Made by a program: the position numbers and the translations under genes
DNA from: Roseibium aquae
GTDB lineage: Bacteria; Pseudomonadota; Alphaproteobacteria; Rhizobiales; Stappiaceae
NCBI RefSeq assembly: GCF_008711285.1
Contig: NZ_VXDC01000003.1
Span: 186,001-250,000 of the forward strand
Direction: 5' to 3'
Length of the DNA stretch: 64,000 nt
The notes under the pieces: generated by a model
What the model saw: the letters and a program-made list of their open reading frames with translations, nothing else
Databases searched by the model: none
Told to the model about the DNA's origin: nothing
Part shown: positions 50,004-59,031 of the stretch, in pieces
How positions within the stretch are numbered: the first letter of the stretch is position 1
Layout of the letters: each line of letters begins with the position of its first letter

Positions 50004-50879
50004 GTGCAACAAGACCTGCTCGTCAAGCCCGATCCGTTCGATGGCCGTTTGTCGACATCCGTCAGCGGCATCGACCACACCGGCGCGGTTGTCGAAACGA
50101 AAGTCGTTACGGAAAAGGCCCTCACCCTTTACCTGAATGCCCAGGAAGTGGTGACGATGATGACCATTGGCGATCATCCCGATCTGCTGGCCGTCGGCTA
50201 CCTCAAGAACCAGAACATGCTCCGGCCCGACGATGTCATCACCGGGATCGACTATGATGACGATCTCGAGGTGGTCGTGGTGCGCACCGCGCGCGAAACC
50301 AACTACGAGGAAAAACTGAAAAAGAAAGTGCGCACCTCCGGCTGCGCTCAAGGGACCGTGTTCGGCGACGTGATGGACAGTTTCGAGGATATGGCCCTGC
50401 CCCGGGCAACCCTCAAAACCTCTTGGCTCTACCAACTCACCAAGACGATCAACACCACGCCGTCGCTCTATCTGGAGGCGGGCGCGATCCATGGTTGCGT
50501 CCTGTGCCAGCAGGACCAGGCGCTCGTCTATATGGAAGATGTCGGCCGACACAACGCGGTGGACAAGATCGCGGGATGGATGACGCTGAACGGAGTCTCG
50601 CCGGACGACAAGATCTTCTACACCACCGGGCGGCTGACATCGGAGATGGTCATCAAGACGGTGATGATGGGCATTCCGATTCTCGTGTCACGGTCCGGTT
50701 TCACGGCCTGGGGCGTGGAACTGGCCCGGCAAGCTGGCTTGACCCTGGTCGGACGGGCGCGCGGCAAGCGCTTTGTGGCTCTGTCTGGCGCGGAGCGGAT
50801 CGAATTCGACATGGACCCGGCCCTGGCCGAGGACGAGCCGAAGGGTACACGGCGAAAGGGAAGTGAAGCGGCGGAATGA
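50004..50879 (+). CDS. fdhD: Formate dehydrogenase accessory sulfurtransferase FdhD
   Basis: A 291-residue protein that transfers sulfur from IscS to the Mo-bisMGD cofactor before it enters FDH. Family signatures: VSGIDHTGAVVETKVVTEKA, AVGYLKNQNML, YMEDVGRHNAVDKIAGWM and IFYTTGRLTSEMVIKT. In E. coli, Cys121-x2-Cys124 move the sulfur; here the loop is TSGCAQGTVFG, with only the first Cys kept. Other Cys are in GAIHGCVLCQQD. The start is GTG with GGAG 7-8 nt upstream. It overlaps mobA by 4 nt. Confidence 0.92.
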   Translation: MQQDLLVKPDPFDGRLSTSVSGIDHTGAVVETKVVTEKALTLYLNAQEVVTMMTIGDHPDLLAVGYLKNQNMLRPDDVITGIDYDDDLEVVVVRTARETNYEEKLKKKVRTSGCAQGTVFGDVMDSFEDMALPRATLKTSWLYQLTKTINTTPSLYLEAGAIHGCVLCQQDQALVYMEDVGRHNAVDKIAGWMTLNGVSPDDKIFYTTGRLTSEMVIKTVMMGIPILVSRSGFTAWGVELARQAGLTLVGRARGKRFVALSGAERIEFDMDPALAEDEPKGTRRKGSEAAE

Positions 50880-51514
50880 AAGTCTCACAATCGAAGATCC
50901 TGGCCTGCGTTCTGGCCGGGGGGCAGTCGCGCCGCATGGGCGGCGGCGACAAGCCGCTTCTGGATCTGGGCGGACGCCCCATGCTCTCCGTGATCCTGGA
51001 CCGTCTCACCCCACAGGTCGACCATGTCATTCTCAATGCCAACGGGGATCCGAACCGGTTCAAGGCCTTCCAACTGCCGGTCGTCCCCGATCCCGTGGGC
51101 GATTTCGCCGGACCGTTGGCGGGGATCCTCGCCGGCATGACCTATGCCAGGGACGCGCTGCCCGACGTGACCCATGTTGTTTCCGTCGCGGGCGACACTC
51201 CTTTCTTTCCGGAGAATCTGGTGAAGCGGCTGGCGAAGTCGGTTCCCTTTGACAAGCCGGTGATCGCGCTCGCCAGTTCCCATGACAAGCTTCATCCGGT
51301 TTTCGGGCTCTGGCCGGTTCAGATTTGCGACGATCTGAAGAGCTATCTGGAAAAGGGGGAAAGCGGCAAGGTGCTTGCCTTTGTCGACCGCTACGACAGC
51401 GTGGAAGTCGCCTTCGACAAAGAGACCGAACATGGTCTCGATCCGTTTTTCAATGCCAACCGTCCGGATGATCTGGAAAGGGCACGGCAGGTGCTGCAAA
51501 AGAAGACCGCATGA
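50876..51514 (+). CDS. mobA: Molybdenum cofactor guanylyltransferase MobA
   Basis: A 212-residue enzyme that attaches GMP to Mo-molybdopterin to make MGD, needed by FdhA. The nucleotide motif is VLAGGQSRRMGGGDKPLL at about 12-29 (G15-G16, R19-R20, K26). VVPDPVGDFAGPLAGILAGM, SVAGDTPFFPENL and DPFFNANRPDDL follow. It overlaps fdhD by ATGA upstream and mobB downstream, so translation is coupled. Assignment is secure. Confidence 0.93.
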   Translation: MKVSQSKILACVLAGGQSRRMGGGDKPLLDLGGRPMLSVILDRLTPQVDHVILNANGDPNRFKAFQLPVVPDPVGDFAGPLAGILAGMTYARDALPDVTHVVSVAGDTPFFPENLVKRLAKSVPFDKPVIALASSHDKLHPVFGLWPVQICDDLKSYLEKGESGKVLAFVDRYDSVEVAFDKETEHGLDPFFNANRPDDLERARQVLQKKTA

Positions 51515-52032
51515 CCCAAAACCGCATTTTCGGCATCACCGGCTGGAAAAACTCCGGCAAAACCCAGCTTGTAACGGCACTCGTCGCCGAATTCACACGG
51601 CGCGGATACAGGGTGTCCACAGTCAAGCATGCTCACCACAATTTCGATATCGACCGGCCAGGCGCGGACAGTTACCGGCACCGGGAAGCGGGGGCCAGCG
51701 AGGTGGCGCTGGTGTCGGGCCGCCGCTGGGCCTTGATGCATGAACTGCGCGACGAGGAAGAACCCCCGCTCGAGGCCATCCTGGTGCGCCTGGCGCCTTG
51801 CGATCTGGTGATCATCGAGGGTTACAAGCGCGAGGCGCACCCGAAGATCGAGGCCCGACGTCTCGACGCGCGCAAGCAGGAGCCGCTGAGCGTCAATGAT
51901 CCCAACATCCTGGCAATCGCGGCCGACCATCCTGTCGCCGAAGATGTCCTGCCGGTGTTCGACTTGAACGACATCGGCGCAATGGCCGATTTCATCGCCC
52001 AAACTGTTGGCCTTGAGAAGGAGACCGTGTGA
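51511..52032 (+). CDS. mobB: Molybdopterin-guanine dinucleotide biosynthesis adaptor MobB
   Basis: A 173-residue GTP-binding protein that assists MobA. The P-loop is GITGWKNSGKTQLV (G8 to K16). Further motifs are VSTVKHAHHNFDIDRPGADS and VIIEGYKREAHPKIE. The start overlaps the mobA stop and its stop overlaps the moeA start. Assignment is secure. Confidence 0.92.
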   Translation: MTQNRIFGITGWKNSGKTQLVTALVAEFTRRGYRVSTVKHAHHNFDIDRPGADSYRHREAGASEVALVSGRRWALMHELRDEEEPPLEAILVRLAPCDLVIIEGYKREAHPKIEARRLDARKQEPLSVNDPNILAIAADHPVAEDVLPVFDLNDIGAMADFIAQTVGLEKETV

Positions 52033-53306
52033 GCGACCGCAGCCTGATCGACGATTGTTTTCTGCATGACAAGGATCGCCTGCGGCATCACGAAGCGCTT
52101 GAGATCCTGAAGGACCGGCTGCGGCCCGTTGCCGGAACGGAATACGTGGCCCTGGAAGACGCGCACCGGCGGGTCCTGGCCGAACGGATCACCGCGCCAC
52201 GGGATGTGCCGGCCGCGGACAATTCCGCCGTGGACGGTTATGCGTTCCGGCACAAGGACCACGATCCGGCGGGAGGCTTTTTCAAACTGGAACAGCGGAT
52301 CGCGGCCGGGCACCCGAGCGACCGGGAAATCGGCCCATGGGCCGCCGCTCGCATTTTCACCGGCGCCCTGATGCCACCGGGCGCCGATACGGTCGCCATG
52401 CAGGAAGACTGCGAGCGGCATGAACAGGACGGCAAATCCTTCGTGATCGTTCCCCACGGCCTGGCGAAGGGCGCCAACCGGCGCCGGGCAGGCGAGGACG
52501 TGAAGCAGGGAACGGTGCTTCTGGAACCCGGCCGGCGGCTGCGCCCGCAGGATGTCGCGGCCATCGCCTCGACCGGTCAGGAAACGGTGCGGGTCCACGC
52601 GCACTTGAAGGTCGGCCTGATGTCGACAGGCGACGAGATCCGCAGGCCCGGAACGGACCTGCCCGATGGCGGCGTCTACGATTCCAACCACTATCTGTTG
52701 CGCGGCCTGTGCCAAAGCCTTGATGTCGAGATCGAGGATCTTGGCATCCTGAACGATACCGCGGACCGGGTCGAAGCCGCCATGAGGGATGCGGCCGGCC
52801 GGTGCGACATGCTGCTGACGACCGGCGGCGCCAGCCGGGGCGAGGAGGACCATATCCTGACCAGCCTGGACCAGTTGGGCGAGCGGCATATGTGGCAGCT
52901 GGCAATCAAGCCGGGCCGCCCGATGATGTTCGGCCAAATCGGAGATTGTGTGTTTCTCGGGCTGCCGGGCAATCCGGTCGCGGCGATGGTCTGCTTTCTG
53001 CTCTACGCCCGGCCGGTCCTTTCCGTGCTGGGTGGCGGTCCTTTCACCGAACCGCAGCGGTTTCTGGTTCCGGCCGCTTTCGAGGTGCCGAAAAAGAAAC
53101 CGGACAGGCGGGAGTTCTACCGCGGTATTCTGACCAGCGATGAAACCGGCAGGACGGCCGTCACCAAGTTCACCCGGGATGGGTCCGGGCTGATCACCGG
53201 GCTGCGCGAAGCGGACGGGCTGATCGAAATCCCGGAAGAGGCGACCCGGGTCGAGCGCGGAGCGCTGGTGACGTTCCTGCCTTTTTCCGGAATGGGTCTG
53301 GGGTAG
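52029..53306 (+). CDS. moeA: Molybdopterin molybdenumtransferase MoeA
   Basis: A 425-residue enzyme that inserts molybdate into adenylated molybdopterin. Signatures: VPAADNSAVDGYAFR, FTGALMPPGADTVAMQED, VGLMSTGDEIRRPG and VFLGLPGNPVAAMVCFLL. The start is GTG overlapping the mobB stop. With moaA at 27.7 kb and mobAB here, much of Moco synthesis is present; moaC, moaD, moaE and mogA are not in the window. It closes the fdhD-mobA-mobB-moeA operon. Confidence 0.93.
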   Translation: MSDRSLIDDCFLHDKDRLRHHEALEILKDRLRPVAGTEYVALEDAHRRVLAERITAPRDVPAADNSAVDGYAFRHKDHDPAGGFFKLEQRIAAGHPSDREIGPWAAARIFTGALMPPGADTVAMQEDCERHEQDGKSFVIVPHGLAKGANRRRAGEDVKQGTVLLEPGRRLRPQDVAAIASTGQETVRVHAHLKVGLMSTGDEIRRPGTDLPDGGVYDSNHYLLRGLCQSLDVEIEDLGILNDTADRVEAAMRDAAGRCDMLLTTGGASRGEEDHILTSLDQLGERHMWQLAIKPGRPMMFGQIGDCVFLGLPGNPVAAMVCFLLYARPVLSVLGGGPFTEPQRFLVPAAFEVPKKKPDRREFYRGILTSDETGRTAVTKFTRDGSGLITGLREADGLIEIPEEATRVERGALVTFLPFSGMGLG

Positions 53307-53433
53307 AGCAATCCCCGCTCAGGTTGAAGCGCTCCACACCGATCTGACCGGGAAACTTCGTTAAATCGGAGAGTTGGAACATATTTCCTGAACCGATTGA
53401 TCGCGAAGCGCGGCAGTCTTGTCAGAAGATGGT

Positions 53434-54081
53434 CTATATCTCGTCTTCTTCGACGATCCACGGCTCCTGCAGCGCGTCGGCCTCCCAACTCTGCCAGGCG
53501 GGCGTTTCGCGCAAGGTGGCGCCATAGGCATCGGCGACCGCATCCTGTGTCAGCATGTAGGTCCCGAACCGGCTCACGACCGGCGCATACATGGCGTCCG
53601 CGATCGTGAACTCGCCAAACAGGTACGGACCGCCGGAGGCATCCAGACACTCGCGCCAAAGATGCACAATGCGAGCGACATCCGCCTTCACCGCGGCATC
53701 GACCGCAAGTTTCTCAACCGGCCGCCGCATGTTCATGGGGCATGCCCCGCGCAAGGCGGCGAAACCGGAGGACATTTCCGCCGAAACCGCCCGCGCCCGG
53801 GCGCGGGCCTTGAAGTCGGCCGGCCAAAGCTCTTTTTCGGGGAAAACCTCCGCCGCGTATTCAAGGATCGCGAGGGACTCCCAGACCATAACATCGCCGT
53901 GCTTCAAGACCGGCACCTTGCCGCTTGGCGAGAGCGCCTTGATATCCGGATTGCCGGCCTCGAAGTTAAACCGCACGAACGTTTCTGTGAAAGTTATGCG
54001 CTTGTGCGACAGCGCAATCCACGGCCGGAATGACCAGGACGAATAGTTCTTGTTGGCGATGATCAGTTCCAGATCAGACAT
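53434..54081 (-). CDS. Glutathione S-transferase family protein
   Basis: A 215-residue protein. The thioredoxin-like N-terminal domain has LELIIANKNYSSWSFRPWIA, a pattern typical of one bacterial GST group, and PSGKVPVLKHGDVMVWESLA. The helical C-terminal domain includes ARAVSAEMSSGFAALR and YLFGEFTIADAMYAPVVSRF. ATG at 54081 is preferred; an upstream ATG adds seven residues. Ends with an acidic tail (WIVEEDEI). Substrate unknown. It converges on moeA and is divergent from the ABC transporter. Confidence 0.87.
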   Translation of the reverse strand: MSDLELIIANKNYSSWSFRPWIALSHKRITFTETFVRFNFEAGNPDIKALSPSGKVPVLKHGDVMVWESLAILEYAAEVFPEKELWPADFKARARARAVSAEMSSGFAALRGACPMNMRRPVEKLAVDAAVKADVARIVHLWRECLDASGGPYLFGEFTIADAMYAPVVSRFGTYMLTQDAVADAYGATLRETPAWQSWEADALQEPWIVEEDEI

Positions 54082-54338
54082 GCCGCCCCCCGATTTGCCC
54101 ATGCACAGGCTGATTTTTCCGCATATGCCCGGAAACTGAGCACAGGCTTTCAGCCGATTGCAAGCCTGAGGAGAAGTTCCCTTGGGACACGGCGCAAAAA
54201 CATTGCAAAATTCTGTTGCTACCGGGATTTTTGCCCTTGTCCTGTTGAAAATGAAAGAAAAATGGAACGATTATAAATCCGCGGGGGCAATGGTCGAAGC
54301 GACCGGCAGACCCTCGAACAGATATAGGGGAACACCAC

Positions 54339-55109
54339 ATGCGTATTTTGCGTTTGGCCGCGGCGGCCGCCTTTGTCGCGGCCGGCTTGGGCGCCGCCCA
54401 GGCAAATGATTGGTCCAAGGTCCGGATCGGCACGGAAGGAGCTTATCCTCCGTTCAACACCCTCACCTCCGATGGCCAACTCGTCGGCTTCGACATCGAT
54501 ATCGCAAACGCGCTTTGCGAACAGATGAAAGTCGAGTGCGAATTCATCACGCAAGATTGGGACGGCATGATCCCGGCCCTGCAGGCCGGCAAGTTCGACG
54601 CTGTCATCGCCTCCATGTCGATCACGGAAGAGCGCAAGCAAAAGGTCGATTTCACCAACAAGTATTACAACACTCCGCCCGCGATCGCGGTGCCGAAGGA
54701 CAGCAGCATCACCAGCGTGGACGGCCTTGCCGGAGCGGCACTAGGGGCCCAGTCTTCCACAACACACTCCAACTACGCGGAAGCCAAGATCCCGCAAGCC
54801 GATCTGAAACTGTATCCAACCCCGGACGAGTACAAGCTCGACATCGCGAACGGCCGGATTGATGCGGTGATTGACGACGTTGTGGTTCTGTCCGAGTGGC
54901 TGAGCACTGAGGATGGCGCGTGCTGCAAGATCCTGACCACCCTGACGCCGGATCCGGTGATCAACGGCGAAGGCGCAGGCATTGCGATCCGCAAGGAAGA
55001 CACCGCGCTCCGCGACATGTTCAATGAAGCAATCATTGCCATCCGCGAGAACGGAAAATACAAGGAAATCAACGATAAGTACTTTGATTTCGACGTCTAT
55101 GGCGGGTAA
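54339..55109 (+). CDS. Polar amino-acid ABC transporter substrate-binding protein
   Basis: A 256-residue periplasmic binding protein of the family that binds lysine, arginine, ornithine, octopine or nopaline. Signal peptide at about 1-22 (FVAAGLGAAQA-N). VRIGTEGAYPPFNTLTSDGQ opens the mature domain; LVGFDIDIANALCEQMKVEC and AVIASMSITEERKQKVDFTN follow. ATG at 54339 is preceded by GGGGAA. An intrinsic terminator separates it from the permeases, which commonly allows excess binding protein. Ligand not predictable beyond polar amino acids or opines. Confidence 0.9.
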   Translation: MRILRLAAAAAFVAAGLGAAQANDWSKVRIGTEGAYPPFNTLTSDGQLVGFDIDIANALCEQMKVECEFITQDWDGMIPALQAGKFDAVIASMSITEERKQKVDFTNKYYNTPPAIAVPKDSSITSVDGLAGAALGAQSSTTHSNYAEAKIPQADLKLYPTPDEYKLDIANGRIDAVIDDVVVLSEWLSTEDGACCKILTTLTPDPVINGEGAGIAIRKEDTALRDMFNEAIIAIRENGKYKEINDKYFDFDVYGG

Positions 55110-55130
55110 TTAGCCGCTCGCAAATGTTTG

Positions 55131-55168
55131 GAGCGCGGCCAGGATGCCACCAGGCCGCGCTCTTTTTG
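55131..55168 (+). terminator. Intrinsic (leaky) terminator between binding protein and permease genes
   Basis: GAGCGCGGCC (55131-55140) pairs perfectly with GGCCGCGCTC (55153-55162), 10 bp, followed by five T. Position suggests partial termination to balance binding protein against permeases. Confidence 0.88.
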
Positions 55169-55221
55169 CGGAGCCACTGTCAAACTGACAAACCGGCAAC
55201 CCGGAAAGCAGCGCCCCTGAC

Positions 55222-55935
55222 ATGGAAGAGGCCCTGACCCTCATATCTTTCGGCCCCGACGGCTGGGGCGATGAGATCGCCCGCGGCGTTCTGATCACCA
55301 TATCGCTCGCGATCGCGACCCTTCCCTTCGGCCTTTTTCTTGGCTTCGTTATCGCGCTGGCCAAGCAGTCGGAAGAGCCTTCGCTCCGGATGGCCGCGAA
55401 CATCTACACGACGATCTTCCGGGGCCTGCCCGAACTGCTTACGCTTTTCCTTGTCTATTATGGCGTGCAGATCGGCCTTCAAGAACTGGTCAAGCTTCTG
55501 GGCTTCGATGTCTTCATTGAGGTCAACTCCTTCGCTGCCGGCATGGTCGCGCTGGCACTGGTCTTCTCTTCCTATGCCTCCGAGGCATTCTTGTCCGCCT
55601 TCCGGGGTATTCCCAAAGGACAATATGAAGGCGGCCACGCGCTTGGCCTGTCGCGGGGCCAAACCATGCGGCTGGTCGTCTTTCCGCAACTCATCCGCCT
55701 CGCATTGCCGGCGCTCGGCAATCTCTGGCTGATCCTGCTGAAGGAAACCGCCCTGGTGTCGGTGATCGGCTTGTCCGACCTCGTCCGTCAATCTGGCATT
55801 GCAGCCCGTGTCACGAAGGAACCGTTTCTGTTCTTCGGCATCGCCTGCCTGATCTATCTGGTGCTGGCGATGATCTCATCGGTCGGGCTCACCCGGATTG
55901 AGGCCTGGTCCAAACGGGGGGATACCGCGCGATGA
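55222..55935 (+). CDS. Amino-acid ABC transporter permease (HisQ/OccQ type)
   Basis: A 237-residue inner-membrane permease with five helices. ILITISLAIATLPFGLFLGF-like start (RGVLITISLAIATLPFG), and the EAA loop AFRGIPKGQYEGGHALGLSR that docks the ATPase. It overlaps the second permease by ATGA. No ATP-binding protein gene follows; see the next entries. Confidence 0.9.
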   Translation: MEEALTLISFGPDGWGDEIARGVLITISLAIATLPFGLFLGFVIALAKQSEEPSLRMAANIYTTIFRGLPELLTLFLVYYGVQIGLQELVKLLGFDVFIEVNSFAAGMVALALVFSSYASEAFLSAFRGIPKGQYEGGHALGLSRGQTMRLVVFPQLIRLALPALGNLWLILLKETALVSVIGLSDLVRQSGIAARVTKEPFLFFGIACLIYLVLAMISSVGLTRIEAWSKRGDTAR

Positions 55936-56759
55936 CCGCCGCAAGCCCTGCAACAGGCAAGGCGCCGCCGCCGCCAAAACCGCGCCCCTGGAACCGGGAC
56001 CGGGTTCTGGGCCATGTTCTGATGGCGCTGTGGATCGTGTCCGGCGGTTATCTCCTGCTCTATCTGGCTGGAAACGTAACCAGCCCCTTCGTTCAGAACT
56101 ACTTCGATGATTACGTCGAGGGGTTCGTTATCACCGTTCAGATCGTCTCCTTGTCATTGCTGATCGGCGCGGCGCTGTCTGTCCCCATAGCCTTGGCGCG
56201 CGCATCGAGCTGGCGGATCCTGTCGGCACCCGCCTATGCCTATGTCTATTTCTTCCGCGGCACCCCGCTTCTGGCTCAAACCTTCCTGATCTATTACGGC
56301 GCCGGTTCTTTCCGTCCAGAACTACAGGCTATTGGCTTGTGGGGCTTCTTCCGGGACGCCTTCAACTGCGTGGTGTTCGCCTTCGCGCTGAACACCTCGG
56401 CCTATCAGGCGGAGATCCTGCGCGGCGCGATCCAGAATGTCGCCCGCGGCCAATGGGAAGGGGGGCAGGCGCTCGGCCTGCGCAAACCCGTGATCTTTTT
56501 CAAGGTCATCCTGCCCCAGGCCCTGATCGTGGCTTTGCGGCCCTATGGCAACGAAATCATCCTGATGATCAAAGGCTCGGCGATCGCCTCCATCGTGACG
56601 ATCTATGATCTCATGGGCGAGACCCGGCGCGCCTATTCGCGCTCCTACGACTTCCAGGCCTACATCTGGGCGGCGGTGCTTTACCTCATCATCGTGGAAA
56701 CGCTGCGCCGGATCTGGGACCGGATCGAAGCCCGGTTGACGCGGCACTTGAAGCGGTGA
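55932..56759 (+). CDS. Amino-acid ABC transporter permease (HisM/OccM type)
   Basis: A 275-residue permease partner. A cytosolic N-terminus rich in Pro and Lys (ATGKAPPPPKPRPWNRDR) is longer than usual. Membrane region with VITVQIVSLSLLIGAALSVP, YFFRGTPLLAQTFLIYYG and the EAA-type loop RGQWEGGQALGLRKPVIFF. It ends in a basic tail. The gene is followed 45 nt later by the PLP enzyme gene rather than an ATPase, so the ATP-hydrolysing subunit must be encoded elsewhere. Confidence 0.9.
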   Translation: MTAASPATGKAPPPPKPRPWNRDRVLGHVLMALWIVSGGYLLLYLAGNVTSPFVQNYFDDYVEGFVITVQIVSLSLLIGAALSVPIALARASSWRILSAPAYAYVYFFRGTPLLAQTFLIYYGAGSFRPELQAIGLWGFFRDAFNCVVFAFALNTSAYQAEILRGAIQNVARGQWEGGQALGLRKPVIFFKVILPQALIVALRPYGNEIILMIKGSAIASIVTIYDLMGETRRAYSRSYDFQAYIWAAVLYLIIVETLRRIWDRIEARLTRHLKR

Positions 56760-56804
56760 TGTGTGGGCCGTCATTGCGCACAAGGAATCGAGTGAAAGAC
56801 CTGC

Positions 56805-57968
56805 ATGCCCGAAACAACACGAAAAGGCGTCCTCCATGCCGACACCCTGCTGGCCCATGGCGGCAGCGGACATGATCCCGCCACAGGAGCTGTGGTGCCG
56901 CCGGTTCAAACGGCGACCACCTTCGTCCGGGACGAGGCCTACAATCTGATCTCGCCGGCCCACCTCTACAGCCGCGACGACAACGACCTTTACCGCAAAG
57001 TCGAAGCCCTGATCGCAACCCTGGAACAGGGTGAGGACAGCCGCCTGTTCGCCTCCGGCATGGCGGCGGTCGCCGCTGTGGCGCGAACCGTCAAGCCAGG
57101 CGGGACACTGATGGTGCAATCCGGGATCTATTGGGGCACAACAGCGTTCTTGCGCGACCACTGCACGCATACGGGCATCGCCCTGATCGAAACCGACGTG
57201 ACCGATCTGACAACCTTCGCAGAGGAAATCGCCATCGCGAAGCCGGATCTGGTCTGGATCGAAGTGCCGAGCAACCCCTATATCAAGGTCGCCGACATTC
57301 CCGCCGTTTCCGCGCCGTGCCGGGAGCACGGGGCCCTTTTATGTGTCGATGCCACCGCCGCCACGCCCCTTGTCCTGAAACCGCTGACCCTTGGCGCGGA
57401 TCTCGTGATGCATTCGGCCACCAAGGCGATAAACGGCCACTCCGACATTCTGGGCGGCGTGGTTTCAACGCGGGACAAAGGCAGCGCGGCCTGGGCTTAC
57501 ATTTGCGCCGAACGCAAGATGGCTGGCGCGGTCATGGGGTCGTTCGAGGCATGGCTGCTGCTGCGCGGGCTGCGCACGCTCGGCCTCAGAGTGGAGCGGA
57601 TGAACGCCAACGCGATTGCCCTCGCAGAACACCTGAACCAACACCCCAAGATCGACCGGGTTCTGTTTCCGGGCCTTGAAACCGACCCCTATCACGACCA
57701 GGCGGTCGCACAAATGACCGGCGGCTTCGGTTCCCTCATGTCCGTCTTGATCGCCGGGTCGCGGGCGGACACCTTGCGGGTCACGGGCGCGCTCAAGCTG
57801 TTCCAGCGCGCGACATCGCTCGGGGGGGTGGAAAGCCTGGTGGAACACCGGCACACCATCGAGGGGGATACCTCGGGCGTACCGGAAAACCTGCTGCGCC
57901 TGTCCGTTGGCATCGAGCATATCGACGACCTGAAGGCCGACTTCGATCAGGCCCTTGGTACGATCTGA
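56805..57968 (+). CDS. metC: Cys/Met metabolism PLP-dependent enzyme (cystathionine beta-lyase-like)
   Basis: A 387-residue PLP enzyme of the MetC/MetB family. TLLAHGGSGHDPATGAVVPP opens the fold; RLFASGMAAVAAVART and VWIEVPSNPYIKVADI follow. The Schiff-base Lys is in MHSATKAINGHSDILGG near residue 208, and AYICAERKMAGAVMGSFEAW is typical of the cystathionine beta-lyase branch. It would cleave cystathionine or a related thioether to homocysteine and pyruvate. Its place after an opine/amino-acid transporter suggests an imported sulfur amino acid; this is inference. Symbol by family, not proof of substrate. Confidence 0.8.
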   Translation: MPETTRKGVLHADTLLAHGGSGHDPATGAVVPPVQTATTFVRDEAYNLISPAHLYSRDDNDLYRKVEALIATLEQGEDSRLFASGMAAVAAVARTVKPGGTLMVQSGIYWGTTAFLRDHCTHTGIALIETDVTDLTTFAEEIAIAKPDLVWIEVPSNPYIKVADIPAVSAPCREHGALLCVDATAATPLVLKPLTLGADLVMHSATKAINGHSDILGGVVSTRDKGSAAWAYICAERKMAGAVMGSFEAWLLLRGLRTLGLRVERMNANAIALAEHLNQHPKIDRVLFPGLETDPYHDQAVAQMTGGFGSLMSVLIAGSRADTLRVTGALKLFQRATSLGGVESLVEHRHTIEGDTSGVPENLLRLSVGIEHIDDLKADFDQALGTI

Positions 57969-58030
57969 GCGACTCCCTCATCGGTTGAAGACCGCCGATC
58001 AGAGTATAGCCGCCCAGGGCCGGTGTGCAT

Positions 58031-58912
58031 TCATTGTCCGCCGCAGAATTTGCGGATCCAGGACACAAAGGCCTTCAGTGGGGGGCGCATGACGCCGGGC
58101 CGGGTGACGAGATAGTAGCCGCTTCCCCCGCCGCGGAGATCTTCAAACAGGATCTGCAGCGTTCCGGCGGCCACATCCGCCTCCACGAACGCCTTGGCGC
58201 TTGCGGTGATGCCATCGCCCCGGCGCAACCCCTCCAGCACCATATATCCGGGCAGGTGGGTGATGTTCAGCTTTGCCTTCGGGATCACGCCCTGCCTTTC
58301 CAGCCACAGCGCCAGTTCGTTGGTGCCAAGTTCCTGCAGCCAGGGAAACTGCAAGAGATGCTCCGGTTCGCTAACCTGCTTGTCCCCGATCAGGCATGTC
58401 GCACCGACCACGACATAATTGGTGGGGAGCAACAGCTCGCTCTCCAACCCCTCCCAACGTCCATTCCCGAACCGGATGGCAAGGTCCACGCCGCCTGGCT
58501 CCAGATCCACAATATCCCCCGTCGGGTTGAGCATCAGTTCGATGTCGGGATGGGCGAGCCGGAAGTCCGAGATCCGGGGCATGAGCCAGCTCACAGCGAA
58601 GGACGGTGTCATCGTCACATGAAGCGGGCGCGTCCGTCCGGACCGGGTCAACCGGTCCACGGCCTCGCTGATGGTGGAAAAGCCGTCTTTCAGACCTGCC
58701 GCCAGCATTTCGCCTTCCGCTGTCAAGGCAACGCCCCGCCCCGCGCGCACGACGAGACGAACGCCCAAGACGTCTTCCAGCGACCGGGTCTGCTGGCTGA
58801 CGGCGGCGTGGGTAACGTTCAACGCGCGGCCCGCCGCCGAATAGCTCTTTGCCTCTGAAACGGCGGCGAAGGCTCGAAGGCTCGACAGCGGCGGCAGGAA
58901 CAACCAATCCAT
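58031..58912 (-). CDS. LysR-family transcriptional regulator (GcvA-like)
   Basis: A 293-residue LysR regulator. The helix-turn-helix is at about 10-65 (PPLSSLRAFAAVSEAKSYSA, LNVTHAAVSQQTRSLED). The effector domain starts near 90 (RPLHVTMTPSFAVSWLMPRI), with IELMLNPTGDIVDLEPGG and LAIRFGNGRWEG, typical of the GcvA group. It converges on the PLP enzyme gene and is divergent from the gene at 59.3 kb, so either could be its target. Effector unknown. Confidence 0.9.
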   Translation of the reverse strand: MDWLFLPPLSSLRAFAAVSEAKSYSAAGRALNVTHAAVSQQTRSLEDVLGVRLVVRAGRGVALTAEGEMLAAGLKDGFSTISEAVDRLTRSGRTRPLHVTMTPSFAVSWLMPRISDFRLAHPDIELMLNPTGDIVDLEPGGVDLAIRFGNGRWEGLESELLLPTNYVVVGATCLIGDKQVSEPEHLLQFPWLQELGTNELALWLERQGVIPKAKLNITHLPGYMVLEGLRRGDGITASAKAFVEADVAAGTLQILFEDLRGGGSGYYLVTRPGVMRPPLKAFVSWIRKFCGGQ

Positions 58913-59031
58913 TTGTTAGCTTACCTTACATATCGAAATTCTTCCTGACTCGTATTCTGATCCGCTTTCCGCCAATGTCAAATCATCAACCGGCGCCAAG
59001 GAATACCTCGTGACCAAAAGGATGTAAGCTC

